The notes beneath the pieces were generated by a model, which had not been told where the DNA came from, searched no databases, and saw only the letters and a list, made by a program, of their open reading frames with translations. Below, in pieces: positions 9,853 through 21,304 of a stretch of DNA of 64,000 nucleotides. Both the position numbers and the translations under genes were made by a program. This stretch comes from Strigamia acuminata (taxonomy: Eukaryota > Arthropoda > Chilopoda > Geophilomorpha > Linotaeniidae). Each line of letters opens with the position of its first letter. Position 1 is the stretch's first letter. Where the stretch lies: NCBI GenBank assembly GCA_949358305.1, contig OX442322.1, positions 6,944,001 through 7,008,000 of the forward strand, in the 5' to 3' direction.

Positions 9853-11626
9853 AGCTTCGATCACCGATCGGGGCGATCATCCTATCTGGTCCCTCAGTGC
9901 GATTGCGGGCAACTTTCCCTCGCGAGGACGTAGTTAGATCGGCGGGGTTCTCGAACTCATTAATGAACAACTTCGCGTGGCCGGGAGGTCCGTCTATGCT
10001 GCTCCTTCTTTCGTGTACCCAGATTCGGGTTGAAGCCAGGAAACGATCGGGACACCGGCGCATCCTATGCGCTTCTGGCGGAGTGAGGGGCTCTCGGTGA
10101 GCTTGCTGGAGCCGTTGGTGAAGGATCGGGTCGTTGGTCAACCTTATTTCCTTCGCCATCCACTGCAGGAACGATTCACCCTGGCGGTGAGTGGCTAACA
10201 ATGCCTGACGAGTGGCTTCCGACATCTGTAGATTCGGATATTCTACTTCCAGTCGTAGGTAGAGCTGGGTCGGTGTGGGCGCCGGTGGGGGCGGAGGCGG
10301 TGAAGACGGCGGCAAGGGAATCTCCAGCAATGGAGTATTCTCCTCTCGGGACAGGGCGTCCATGCTCGTCAAAGGTGGCGAGGGCGATGGTAGCGGAGGA
10401 GTCTGGGGTTCTTTGCGCGGCCGCTTCGGAATCAGCTTCGGCCGCTTACTCGTCTTTCGCTCTTTCGGGAATACCGGCTTTGGAGTCGGGGTATAACTCC
10501 GGACGACGGTCTCGGGAGGAACTGTCTCGGCCACCACGGTGGGGCGGACGGTCTCCTCCGTAGCCGTCGGTTTTTTGGCAATCTTTTGCAACAGCGTCAG
10601 ATGCATTCCTGGATTTTTGTAGCGGAATGCCATCTAACGCACCTTGGCGAATTGGAAATTTGGATTTTCCATGGAACGGGCCAGCTCGAACCGAAGGTCG
10701 GCTGCGGCTAGGGTAATGCCGGCGGTGCGCACTAGGAAGAGGGAGGAAGCGGCGGCTTGTCTCTCTTGTTCGTCGACCTGGTCGCTCCACGAGTTAGAGG
10801 GTCCGGCTTCTGGATCCATTCGCAATTCGCTGGACGAGGCGGGTACAATCACAACTGAGCGCAGGCCTCTCTACTGGACGACTGTTTGAGTTCTTGAGTC
10901 GGAACTGTTCGAATGGCCGGGTTGCGTCCCACTCGTCGACGGGCCGCTCTCCTCGGTGGAGAGGGCCTGCCTCATCTGAGCGGGGCAGCTGTTTGAGCTC
11001 GAGGCCTGTCTCTTTAGCCTCCTGACTCGTGTGTCGCTCTGAAGGATACCGACACGATGCAGCTGCCACATCTCGGCTTGAGTGGCGATGAAGCCGAAGG
11101 GCGGCACCCACAGTGTTGCTTGGCGGTCTTCGCGGGCTTCTCGTAACCATTTTTTGATTTCTCCCGTCGAGAAACCATTCCGTTCCAAGACTCGTATTAC
11201 GGCACTGGTTGCCGTTCGCTCTAGGTGAGCGATCTCCTCGCGAACGATTCGTCTCCGCTCTTCTGGCGTTGCGGCGTTGCGCCACCAAAGGCCGGTGTGC
11301 TCATCCGCTTCGGAACCACCGTACCGGGCTCGAAGAAGCACCGAAAAAATAGGGCTCGACGGATCGAAATCGGGATTGATCCGTGGACCCACCCTTTCTC
11401 GCATCTTCTTGGGCATGCATTCGACCAGCGTCCTCGATCAATCAAAGTGTTCTTCGATCGCTCGGGAGTAGCGTAATCTCAGGGCCCAGACATCGGTGTC
11501 CTCCTCTGGATACGCTAGCCGGTTATATTCTGGCATCGCTAGCCGGAAGATGTTGCCCTTGGTGGGCATTGTAGACGGCAGGGCGTCCCACGATTGTAGC
11601 GGGTCAACCTGAAGCATTAAATACAT
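9851..11626 (-). pseudogene. Gypsy F third ORF, unknown protein with three in-frame stops
   Basis: One continuous minus frame of about 591 codons lies between pol and the 3' LTR. It is broken by TGA at 11438-11440, TAG at 10871-10873 and TAG at 10634-10636 and ends at 9851. I do not recognise the protein. Its N-terminal third has tryptophan- and charge-rich helical sequence (HTGLWWRNAATPEERR, GEIKKWLREARED). The middle is serine-rich. The C-terminal third holds a proline tract (LPPSSPPPPPPAPTPTQ) and a second helical block. I see no signal peptide, transmembrane segment or furin-like site, so it does not look like an envelope gene. A possible 3' splice site lies near its start. It could be a third gag-like or accessory ORF. 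Confidence 0.6.
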
Positions 11627-11640
11627 TTTAATTTTGATGT
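11608..11640 (-). promoter_or_regulatory. Possible 3' splice site before gypsy F third ORF
   Basis: Minus strand has an A/T-rich run ending CTTCAG just before GTTGACCC, with the exon starting at 11608. This sits at the start of the open frame, as expected if the third ORF is made from a spliced RNA. The pyrimidine tract is weak, so the call is tentative. Confidence 0.3.
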
Positions 11641-12025
11641 TCGTTTTACAATTGCGTGGAATAAAAATTGTGAGATCGGCGGTGGCACCAAAATTTCTTT
11701 CGGATGTGGCCGCTTCTCTCGGTCCTGTTTATTCGCAGGTCCGCGGTGGTTGGCCGCTGGTGTAGCTCAGTCTTTCTCTTGCTACCTTTTTTAGATTCAG
11801 GAGGTCCGCTCAAAACAACGTCGCGTGATATAAAAAGAATTGGGTGTTTCATTTAGCTTTTTCTACTCGTATTTTAGTTTGTTACGAGATTTCAACGTTA
11901 CTTTTTTAATTTTTTAAGTCTTAGCGACGCCATCTTGGCGAACAAATTCCTTTGTCCAGGTTCGGAGATCAGAGATCTTCGAGCACAAAAAAGGTTTCCG
12001 CGCCCGAGCTCCGATTCTACCGAAA
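11641..12025 (-). other. Gypsy F spacer between pol stop and third ORF
   Basis: About 385 bp with no supported gene. It holds a minus-strand YY1-like CCAAGATGGC near 11929-11938. It could carry a branch point and pyrimidine tract for the third ORF. Confidence 0.5.
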
Positions 12026-13754
12026 TCAACAAAATAAATACAAAAAGAATTCGTCAGTCAAATTATCACACGCCACAATCCAACACGGTGTCGGATGTCG
12101 GCGGATTACATTTTCGATCTTACGGTAAGATCTTATGTTACCTGCAGTTGCTCCCACTTGGTCGCTCATCTCCGATGTTGCGGTGTTGTTTACTTCTTCT
12201 AATTTTGTTTTTTCTTTTTCAGAAGTATTTTCTTCTGCTTCCTCCCTCTCCGAGATTGTTTGCTCCGCTTGATCGGGAGCGTCGGCGGGTTGGGATTCGG
12301 CGTCGAAAAATTCGTCATCGCCGTCAGCTTCTTCGCTAATTTCGTTGTTATTTCGGAATGTGTCGACCACTGTGCCACCCTGGCCGCTGTGAGTCTGATC
12401 TTCCACCCATAATTCCTGGCAAAATTCTGGTAAATATGGTTTTAATTCCCGGCCGTTGATTGACTGGAAATTTTTATTATCCGCTAATCTGCGCAATTGG
12501 TAGACGTTGCCGCCGTGTTCTGCCACGATTACATAGGATCCGTCCCTTTTATCGGCCAGACCCGCGGCGATGCCCCTTGCAGCATTTGATAATATGTGTG
12601 TTTCCTTCCACACCAGGTCGTTGACCTTAAAATTCGCAAATTCTAATTCTCCTTTTTTTTCTGCGACTCTGTCTTGTAGGTCGAAAATGTGAGTCATCAG
12701 GTGCTGGTATGTGTCGGAAATTGTTTGTTCCAAGCGACATACGTACTCGTGTGGGTTAGCTGGGTCCAGGACATTCACTAACTTTGCAACTCGCGGGTCC
12801 CACGGCATTCTTAGTTCGCGGGCGAAATTGAGAAACGCCGGTGAGAAATCGCGTGTTCTTGATACGGTGGAGCGAATGCTGAATGCGATTTCACGCAGGT
12901 ACTCGTCCCACCGATTGTGTATGTCGGTGAACACCGTCAAAGCGTATTTCACGTCTTTGTTTAGTCTTACTACGGGGTTTGTTTGAGGATTATAAGTGGA
13001 GGTGTTTGAAATCTCCATCTTGAATTTCCTGCAGAACTCCTTGTAGATTTTGGACCTGAATTGGGGCCCATTATCGGAAATGAGCTTCCGGGGAAACCCA
13101 AATCGCAACGCCACGTCGTAAAGACACTCGGCGATATTTTCTGCCGAGGGCTTCGCGAGGGCGTACAATTCGGGCCAACGGGTCGCTACGTCCATAATTA
13201 CGAGTTTATACATGTTGCGGTTACTTGTTGTGGGTTTGGGGCCCATCAAGTCAATACTCCAACAGTCGAAGGGTGCATAGGGGCCGAGAGACATTGCGTT
13301 TCTGGCCACTTTGTCGCGAGGTCGACATGCTTGGCACCGGGAGCAGTGACGAATAAATTTTGTTATTTTCTGGCGTGCTCCGGGCCAAAAAAATATCTGC
13401 TTCACGCGGTACAATGTTCTTGCTATGCCGGCGTGGCTGGCGAGTGGGTGCCCGTGCATCAGCCACAGCAGTCGGGTGTGCAGCAAGGCAGGCACCACTA
13501 CTTTTATCGCGTTTCCCGCTCCGCTAAGGTCATCCTGAAACGTCGGGTGGTATTTTAGTAACAGCCCGTCGTCTATCAGGTAGCTGGTGGCTTCCTTAGC
13601 GAATTGCTTTCGGCGATGGGGATTCGTCATGTTGGCTGGATATTCCCCTTCCTCTAGGAACCGAGTCATTATCTGACATTTGGCGTCGGTCGCCTGATGT
13701 TCGATAAACTCGAGTCTTGTTGGCGGCGCGTATTGTGTTTTCTTTTCTATTGTG
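12026..13754 (-). pseudogene. pol: Gypsy F pol: integrase
   Basis: Minus frame that continues pol after copia G. It shows the HHCC zinc finger (LMHGHPLASHAG...CSRCQAC), then the core with WSIDLMGPKP (first Asp) and LISDNGPQFRS (second Asp). At the third catalytic site it reads NPVVRLN where the family has NP.ERxN: the Glu codon at 12968-12970 is GTA (Val). The C-terminal barrel follows (FKVNDLVWKETH...GSYVIVAEHGGNVYQLRRL) and then an acidic tail. The stop is at 12026. The frame is open, but with the catalytic Glu lost the enzyme should be dead. Integrase would join the element DNA to the host chromosome. Confidence 0.9.
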
Positions 13755-14059
13755 TGTTGAGATGTAATACGTAATTCACATTAGAGCCCGTATTTGTTTG
13801 TATCGCATTATTCAAGCGACAATGTGCTATTTGTTTGACATTGCTATTTGTTCTTGATCACGTGAACAATCACGGTTTGTTGTTGTATAACTTGTATTAA
13901 TTGCCCACAGGTGGCAGCAGGTAGTTTGAATCACATGACTGTGAAATAAAAAGTCACTCTATGTTTTGGTTTCAACCTGTAAAGAGCTGTGTTCTTTATT
14001 TCTATGCTTTCCACACCACTGATGAACAATTCTGCAGTGTTTAATACTAGAAACCAACA
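13755..14059 (+). mobile_element. Copia G 5' LTR
   Basis: 305 bp, TGTTGAGATG...AAACCAACA, followed by the half-tRNA primer site. The only difference from the 3' LTR that I see is TTGCTATTTG here versus TTACTATTTG there. Confidence 0.95.
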
Positions 14060-14060
14060 T

Positions 14061-14071
14061 GGTTATGGGCC
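14061..14071 (+). other. Copia G primer-binding site (half-tRNA type)
   Basis: GGTTATGGGCC pairs with the anticodon stem-loop region of initiator tRNA-Met. Its first six bases also pair with ATAACC at 14075-14080, so the site lies in a small hairpin. Confidence 0.8.
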
Positions 14072-14824
14072 GATATAACCAGGAAAGCATTAGAAAATCA
14101 TTTGGGATGATTTGCAACTATTTGGAACCAATTAGAGGTGAAGAAATCAGATGTCCTCTAATTATTCAAAATGGCGGCGCCCACAACTAAAGCAAGAAGC
14201 TTGTGTTTGTGCCAGGATACTAAGGATTCCAGTGCAGCAAAGAGTCATCAAACAACACGGAAACACTAGCAGGGTTCGAAAATTATAAACAATTTATTTA
14301 AACAATTCTTTTTCTTTGTTCGGAAGTGTGATTTCCGTATTGCGGGCCGCAATACGTTTCGTCGACGTGACGATAACAATTTCGGACGAGAAACGAACAC
14401 TATACGACGGCGATAATTCCTGGCAACCACACGCGAAGTGTGACCCGGAATTTTGGATGAAAACGGAATTTTTGGATGAAAAACAACACAACGGAGCGCA
14501 AAAACGCAAAACAACACGAGAATCGAGCAGAGAAGACAACATTGGGCTGCAACACACACGTGAAGTGTGATTCTACAAGAGATACAGCGGGAAAACGTCT
14601 TGAAGAACATTATTTTCGATTATATTTATTGAATTTAAGACATTTGAATTATTTAACTAGCTTAGTATTGTGATAGGATTGCTACTAACATAGTATAAGA
14701 GCGCATTAACCTCACAACACTGCACCTTGTTGTGAAAATCAGTACACAAAGTGTTTTTGAGGCAAAGTGAAAGTGTTTTTCGCGTACACGGTGTTTGCAA
14801 ACAAGAGAGAGCTGCCAAATCATC
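14072..14824 (+). other. Copia G leader
   Basis: About 750 bp with no supported gene. Open frames here are shared with the copia E leader only by descent. It holds a CAAAATGGCGGCG YY1-like site at 14167-14178. A CACGCGAAGTGTGA/CACGTGAAGTGTGA pair recurs about 130 bp apart. Confidence 0.7.
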
Positions 14825-17800
14825 ATGGACACGGAAAAACCAGAACGAAAAATAACATTACTGAATAGGACAAATTATGATACGTGAAAGCAACAAATCA
14901 AAGTGCTTCTGATGCACCACGGCTGTTGGGCGTTCACTGACGGGACGCAAGAAGCGCTGGCGCCGGGCGCGTCATGGCGTGATCGTTCGGATTTCCAACT
15001 ACGACAGGGAAGAGCGTTCAGTTTGATATATTACTCAATAGAAGAGCAATATCACGAATTGCTAAGTGGAACTGAGGACGCGAAAAAGGCATGGGACACG
15101 CTCAAAACTAATTTCGAACCGGTCTCGAGAGCACGAATTATTCGTTTATTGGACGAGTTTTTCAGCCTAAAGTATGATCCGACGACAGAAACGATCGGTG
15201 TATTTGCGGCGAAGATACGCAATGCGGCGAAAAGACTAGCCGATGTAAAACACGATTTGGACAATTTATATCAGGCATTTCAACTGATCCGCTATCTGCC
15301 ACAGGAGTTTCAATCAATTGTCCAGGCCATTTATCGATGGGAGGATAAAGATTTCACATTGGAGAAGGTGGAAGTGGAATTGGTCGCTGAAGAAGGAAGA
15401 CTCGCACAACAGAAGCGTGATTCAGGACAAGGTTCGGTCATAGACGCATTCAGCACAGGACCAAACTCTTCTAGCAACAAGGGCACTGATAATTCCTCGA
15501 AATCTCAGCAGCAGGGCAATTATAGCCAAAATAATCGAGGATATCAAGGACAAAAGGGCAGAGGCAGATCGAATTATCGAGGCGGAGCGAATACGAGGAA
15601 TTTCAGAGGAAATACGACCGGATCATCACCACGGGGGCCGTGTTTTCGGTGCAATCAACAAGGACATTGGGCAAAGGATTGCACAGCACAGCTCCAACCG
15701 ACGAGTAATTTAAACACCAATGCTGCAGAGGATTTCGACAATGAAATGTTAGAAGTTGGATTCCTCACAGAGTTAAGCGAGGAAGAGTTACTGCAATGCA
15801 GTGCAGCCAACAATTGTTGGATATACGATACGGGAGCAACTGGGCACTTCTGTAAAGACAGAAATCAATTCTCCAGCTTTACTGAGACCACTGGGACGAT
15901 AAGCCAAGCAGACAAGAAAACTTTAATCAAGATTCAAGGCGTTGGCAACGTTTGCATCATGAGTGTGGTGGGAAACGACATAATTCCAGTAATGCTGAAG
16001 AAGGTCTACTACGCGCCCGATTTGAGAAGAAATTTACTATCGGGGCCATGTATGGACGAAGCCAGATGTAAAGTTGCAATTGGTTCAGGAGTAGTAAAGA
16101 TCTATGATCCGCAATGGAAAAGGCAGTTAATGGAAGGAGTAAAAAGGGACAGACTTTACTACATTAAAACTAGCGACAAGAAACCCGAAATTGAAAAACC
16201 ACAAGAAAAGAATGAAAACAAAGTCAGTGTCGGTGAAGAGAAGACGGGACATCCAATCAGTTCGAAGCATGCATCAAGCCCAGAGGAAGCAAGATTGTGG
16301 CACGAGCGGCTTGGACACATACATTTTCCCAGCGTACAGCAGATGAGCAAGAGCAACGCTGTGATTGGACTCCCAATTCTGGATGTGCTGATAACACAAT
16401 GGGATGTGTGTGAGTTGGCGAAGAAAAAGTCAGTTTCGCACAAATCTTTACCAGGGATAAGGTCAAAACAGCCACTAGAACTTTTACATATGGACGTGTG
16501 TGGAGCCTTTAATACTGCAACACTATCAGGAAATAAGTACTTTTTAACAATAACGGACGATTATTCACGCTACTCCACCGTCTATTTAATGAAGAAGAAA
16601 GATGAGGTTTTTGACTTGTTTCGTAAGCACGCAAAGCGAATTGAACGATTATTAGGAAGACAAATCCTTGCGATAAGGACGGACAACGGAATGGAGTTTT
16701 GCTCCAATAAATTTGGAGAATACCTCGCAGAACAGGGGATTATCCACGAGAGAACAAACGCGTATACCCCGGAACAAAATGGAGTTTCTGAAAGACTGAA
16801 CCAAACCTTAGCTAATGGAATGCGAGCACTAATTTATGATGCGGGTTTGGAACATCGATTTTGGGGCGAGGCAATCCTAACGTTCAATTACCTTAGGAAT
16901 AGGATTGCCAAATTGAAATCCGACAAGACGCCGATGGAACTTTATTACAATCGCAAACCATCGCTGCGTCATCTAAGAAAATTTGGATGCTTGTGTTTTG
17001 TCAAAAAGAAGATTCGAGATGGCAAAATCGACAACAAAAGAGTATACGGGATCATGCTCGGCTATTCTAGAATTACGAAAGGATACAGAGTTTGGTTGCC
17101 AGAATTATCCAAAGTTTTGGAAACAAATGACATCAAGTTTGTTGAAAGCAGGCGCGGAGTTGAAGGCGTGCTGGGCCTACCCGACAAGTACACAACCTAC
17201 ATCGACAATTTAGACGATGAGGAACGTCAATACTATTCAGACGAAGACGTCAGGCCACCGCTACCCCCGCCAATCCCAGCCAATAAGAAAGAAGTTGAGG
17301 AATTACCTCAACTAAAATTAAAGTTCCGACTACCGGAAGAGAAACTGCGAGCTAATCCACCTAAAACTGTGCCGCAAGCGACAGTAGAAGTGCAGAATCC
17401 TGCTCGCACTATACCTCCACTAGTTTGGGTAAAGACGGAGAAATTTAGACCAACCGGACAAAAAGACGTGGAATATACAATCGAAGGATATGAGAAACCG
17501 AAGTTACGTTCGATACCAGATGTGAAACGATACTGCGCGGGCCACAGTCTCCCTGTTCCTGAGCATCTTTTTGAAGATAAGAGAAGGAAGCAGCCATCTG
17601 GATCAAGCGCAGCAGCCGACAATTTTGATTTCGACTTGGACATAGATGAATTGACCCTAGATTTTGAAGCAAATCCTCTTGAAGTGCATATTCCAGTCCG
17701 CTATGAAGAAATAGCAAATCTACCAGAAAAGAGAGAATAGAATCAAGCGATGACAGATGAGATCGACACCATGCATGAGCGTGAGGTATGGGAGCTGGTT

Positions 17801-19264
17801 CCACCGCCACCCGACACCAAAGTGATAGGGTGCAGATGGATCTACACCGTTAAGCAGAACGACCAAGGGGAAATTGCCAGATATAAAGCGAGACTTGTTG
17901 CGCAAGGCTTTTCGCAAGTCTACGGCGAGTCGTATGAAGAGACATTTTCTCCCGTGGTGGACTTTTCAATCGTCAGATTTATGTTCACACTATTGGTTTG
18001 CATGCTTAAATGGTCGTACATCCAGGCAGATGTTAAGTGTGCGTACCTCTACGCGAAGCTACACAAGACCATATACATGCGCCAGCCCAAGGGATTTATT
18101 CATCCGGATAAACCCAATTACGTTTGCCGACTACTTAGAGCAATTTATGGATTGCATCAATCCGGCAGAGAATGGGGCATGGAATTGGAAGAGACTTTAC
18201 TCAAACTTGGATTGGAACACGTGAATTGGTGTAATTGTGTCTACAAATACAAGAACATCGCGTATTTGATTGTGTACGTGGACGATATCGTCGTTTTTGG
18301 AAAGCAGTATGCTGATGCGATGAACGTGCTGGACATGATCAAGACTCAATTCGATTTGGTCATCCTGGGACAGACAAAGAAACTACTAGGAGTTGAATTC
18401 TGTTCGCACAGACAACAAATGGTGTTACATCAGAGAACCTATGTCAACAAAGTCCTACTGAGATTTAAAGACCATTTGGATTCAGTGAAGATCAGGTCAC
18501 AGCCAATGACCAAATCAACTGTACTTACCAAACAAGACTGCCCAAACACGATCGAGGACTTCAAACTTATGGAAGGGATTCCTTATAGAAGCTTGCTCGG
18601 ATCGTTGGCATTCATCAGATCAAGAACTAGGCCCGACATGACTTATGCGATCAATATTCTAAGTCAATTCCAGTCAAACCCCGGATGGAGTCACTGGATT
18701 GTCTTACTGGACTTACTGAGTTATCTTAGGACAACGAAGAATTTCGGATTAATGTTATTTCCGAATAACCGGATCGAAGTTGTTGGCTATAGTGACTCCG
18801 ACTACGCCAACAATAGAGATGATCGAATTTCTGTTGGAGGGACTCTGATAACGCTTGGAAATACACCTGTGTTTTGGAGAACCTTCAAGCAGCGCAACGT
18901 GACGCTATCGACTATGGAAGCCGAATATGTAGCCCTTACGGAGACAGTCAAGGACTACATGTGGATTGTCAGGGTGCTACACGAAATTGTTCCAAACTTG
19001 GCCGACAAGTTCTTTCATCATGTGTTGTGTGACAACATTTCGACGGTGGATTTCACGAAATCCAACATAGAAAACCGAAAGACGAAACACATAGATATTC
19101 GTTATCACTTTATTAAGGAATTTGTAAGGCAGAACAATCTTAAAATAGTGCATGTTGGAACAAAGAGTAATTATGCGGACATTTTCACGAAGTCTGTAGA
19201 TAAGTGTGATCTTATCCAATTCTGTAACCGCTTCCTAGTTGACCTGAACATAATAACTGCTTAA
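14825..19264 (+). pseudogene. gag-pol: Copia G gag-pol polyprotein, two stops and a damaged zinc finger
   Basis: One frame of 1479 codons from ATG 14825 (MDTEKPERKITLL). Domains: gag capsid region; CCHC knuckle CFRCNQQGHWAKDC from residue 273; protease YDTGATGHF (Asp at about 335); integrase HHCC finger; DDE core (HMDVCGAF, RTDNGMEF, NGVSERLN); RT with YVDD at about 1151-1154; and a C-terminal RNase H with YSDSDYA and STMEAEY, ending KSNYADIFTKSV. Two Trp codons are stops: TGA at 14885-14887 and TAG at 17738-17740. In the integrase finger the first Cys of CDVC is Trp (TGG at 16400-16402); E has TGC there. All three changes are absent from E, so G cannot supply its own proteins. Confidence 0.95.
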
Positions 19265-19268
19265 TAAT

Positions 19269-19282
19269 GCGAGGGGGCCGAT
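19269..19282 (+). other. Copia G polypurine tract
   Basis: GCGAGGGGGCCGAT directly before the 3' LTR; the same tract precedes the 3' LTR of E. Confidence 0.8.
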
Positions 19283-19587
19283 TGTTGAGATGTAATACGT
19301 AATTCACATTAGAGCCCGTATTTGTTTGTATCGCATTATTCAAGCGACAATGTGCTATTTGTTTGACATTACTATTTGTTCTTGATCACGTGAACAATCA
19401 CGGTTTGTTGTTGTATAACTTGTATTAATTGCCCACAGGTGGCAGCAGGTAGTTTGAATCACATGACTGTGAAATAAAAAGTCACTCTATGTTTTGGTTT
19501 CAACCTGTAAAGAGCTGTGTTCTTTATTTCTATGCTTTCCACACCACTGATGAACAATTCTGCAGTGTTTAATACTAGAAACCAACA
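19283..19587 (+). mobile_element. Copia G 3' LTR
   Basis: 305 bp, TGTTGAGATG...AAACCAACA, followed by the TTGTG target duplication and gypsy F pol. Confidence 0.95.
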
Positions 19588-20977
19588 TTGTGGCCGTGAA
19601 GGCTCGCAGTAGAGTTTTTGGGGCCTCTTGGACGACCGGAAGCGTTGTCTCTGCGGTCGCGTCGGTCGTTCCGGCTGGCTGGTACGTTCGAGTCCAGAAA
19701 CCACAAAATGTTCTATCGGCGGGCTCCATTACGGGCAATTCGTTCGCTTTACGGAGGCGCCAGATTTGTCTGGGCGTCGGGCAATAAAGGAGACGCAAAT
19801 CATCTTCGCCGTCGTCGTCCGGACCATGGGGGTCGGACGCCGGGGCTCGTGATAAAGCGTCGGCTACTTGATTGAATTTTCCAGGGCAATATGTTATTTT
19901 TATGTCGCACGCCATGAGTTCAAGTTGCCACCTGGCGAGTCTGCCGGACGGTTCTTTTAACTTCATCAGCCAGCTCAATGCCTGATGATCGGTTTGTACT
20001 TTGAAATTCGTATACTCTAGATAGTCACGAAATTTCCGAACAGCCCATATTACGGCTAAGGATTCTAGCTCCGTTGCCGTGTAATTTTTTTCGGCTCCCT
20101 GTATTTTTCGACTTATGAACATACAGGGAACTTCTTGCTCCACTCCGTTATACGTGTGTTTTTGCAGGAGGGCGGCTCCCAGGCCAATCCGGCTGGCGTC
20201 GGTATGCAGCACGAACGGTCGGTTTAGATCGGGTAGCGGCATTTTGTCGACGTCGGCTAGCATCTGTTTTATGGCATTGAAGGCGGCCTCGCATGTGGCC
20301 GTCCATGCGAACTCGCGGTCGGTTCGCAGGAGGTCCGTTACGGGCGCGGCTACTTCTGCTAAATTTGGGAGCAGTCTGCCGAAAAAATTAATCATCCCCA
20401 TGAATCTTTGGACACCCTTGATATCTTCGGGTGCTGGGAATCCATTTATTGCTCGTACTTTTTCGGGATCAATGGCGATCCCTTCAACTCCGGTGCGATA
20501 GCCTAGGAAGGCAAGTTCTTTTCTACAGAACTTGCTCTTTCTGGGGTGGACGTGGAGTCCAGCTTTGGCCAAACGGGAGACCACTTTGTCGATGTGCTCT
20601 ATGTGTTCTTCAAAAGTGTCTGATGCGATAATGATATTGTCAAGATAAGCCCATACGAAGTCATGCAACATGTCTCCGAGGACGCTCTCGATTAACTTTT
20701 GGAACGTGCTTGGTGCATTCACTAATCCGAATGGCATTACGTTAAACATTAGTCGCCCTATAAGCGAGTAGAATGCCGTCTTCAGTTTATCTTCCGGGCG
20801 GAGTTCGACCTGCCAGTAACCTTTTGACAGGTCCATGGTGGTTACCCAGTTGAACGGAGCCAGCTCTCAAAGAATCGCTTCGATGGAGGGCATCTGTATC
20901 GGATCTATCACCGTTATGGCATTTAGCGGGCGGTAGTCGATACACAAGCGCGGCTCGGAGCCGGGTCGCATCACTAG
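19588..20977 (-). pseudogene. pol: Gypsy F pol: RT (C-terminal two thirds) and RNase H
   Basis: Minus frame between copia B and copia G. It begins in RT at VMRPGSEPRLCIDYRPLN and reaches the catalytic Asp of MDLSKGYWQ. The palm follows with FGLVNAPSTFQ. The active-site box reads YLDN where the family has Y.DD, since the codon at 20636-20638 is AAT (Asn). RNase H follows with HTDASRIGLGA, YTATELESLAV and TDHQALSWL. A TGA interrupts the frame around 20872 before MDLSKG. RT and RNase H would copy the RNA into DNA. The stop and the changed active site argue that this copy is dead. Confidence 0.9.
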
Positions 20978-21286
20978 TGTTAATTTGTGGCATAAAGTTG
21001 ATTATCTTGTGTGAATCAGCAATGGTGTGGAAAACATCTAATGTGAAATGAAAAGCAGGCCATCTTTACTTGTCTAAGGCTGAGCAGCAAGTACTGTTTA
21101 TTATCCAGTCATGTGACTAGCAAAAAGTAAACAACGCCCCCTTTGGGCAGAACATACAGACTGCATGTAAACAAATACTGCAGCCAGTCGTGCAGGTAAA
21201 TCAGTACATCAATAATCGAGTAAATACAATGTAACAAGTGTCACTGCTTGATGATATGACATAATTGTATACACTAAAGCATAACA
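20978..21286 (-). mobile_element. Copia B 3' LTR
   Basis: 309 bp, TGTTAATTTGTGG...AAAGCATAACA on plus. The second copy is at 26447-26755. Confidence 0.95.
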
Positions 21287-21299
21287 TTCGGCCCCCTCA
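21287..21299 (-). other. Copia B polypurine tract
   Basis: Minus strand reads ATATGAGGGGGCCGAA up to the LTR; it is close to the tracts of G and E. Confidence 0.75.
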
Positions 21300-21304
21300 T
21301 ATTA

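Larger units (their letters stand above)
13755..19587 (+). mobile_element. Copia G, complete element with two nonsense mutations
   Basis: A 5833-bp Ty1/copia element inserted between RNase H and integrase of gypsy F. The 5-bp duplication TTGTG is at 13750-13754 and 19588-19592. LTRs, primer site, leader, single Gag-Pol frame and purine tract are all present. The LTRs differ at about one of 305 bases, so insertion is recent. It belongs to the same family as copia E. Confidence 0.95.

Noticed and set aside
9671-9937. Open frames inside the gypsy F LTRs, also at 9195-9566 and 58676-59083
   Set aside because: They repeat because the LTR repeats, and they run across LTR edges into unrelated sequence.
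10634-10873. TAG readthrough or recoding in the gypsy F third ORF
   Set aside because: The two TAGs come with a TGA in the same ORF and many lesions elsewhere in F, so point decay is simpler.
9851-11626. Envelope gene for gypsy F
   Set aside because: No signal peptide, transmembrane segment or cleavage site; kept as an unknown third ORF.
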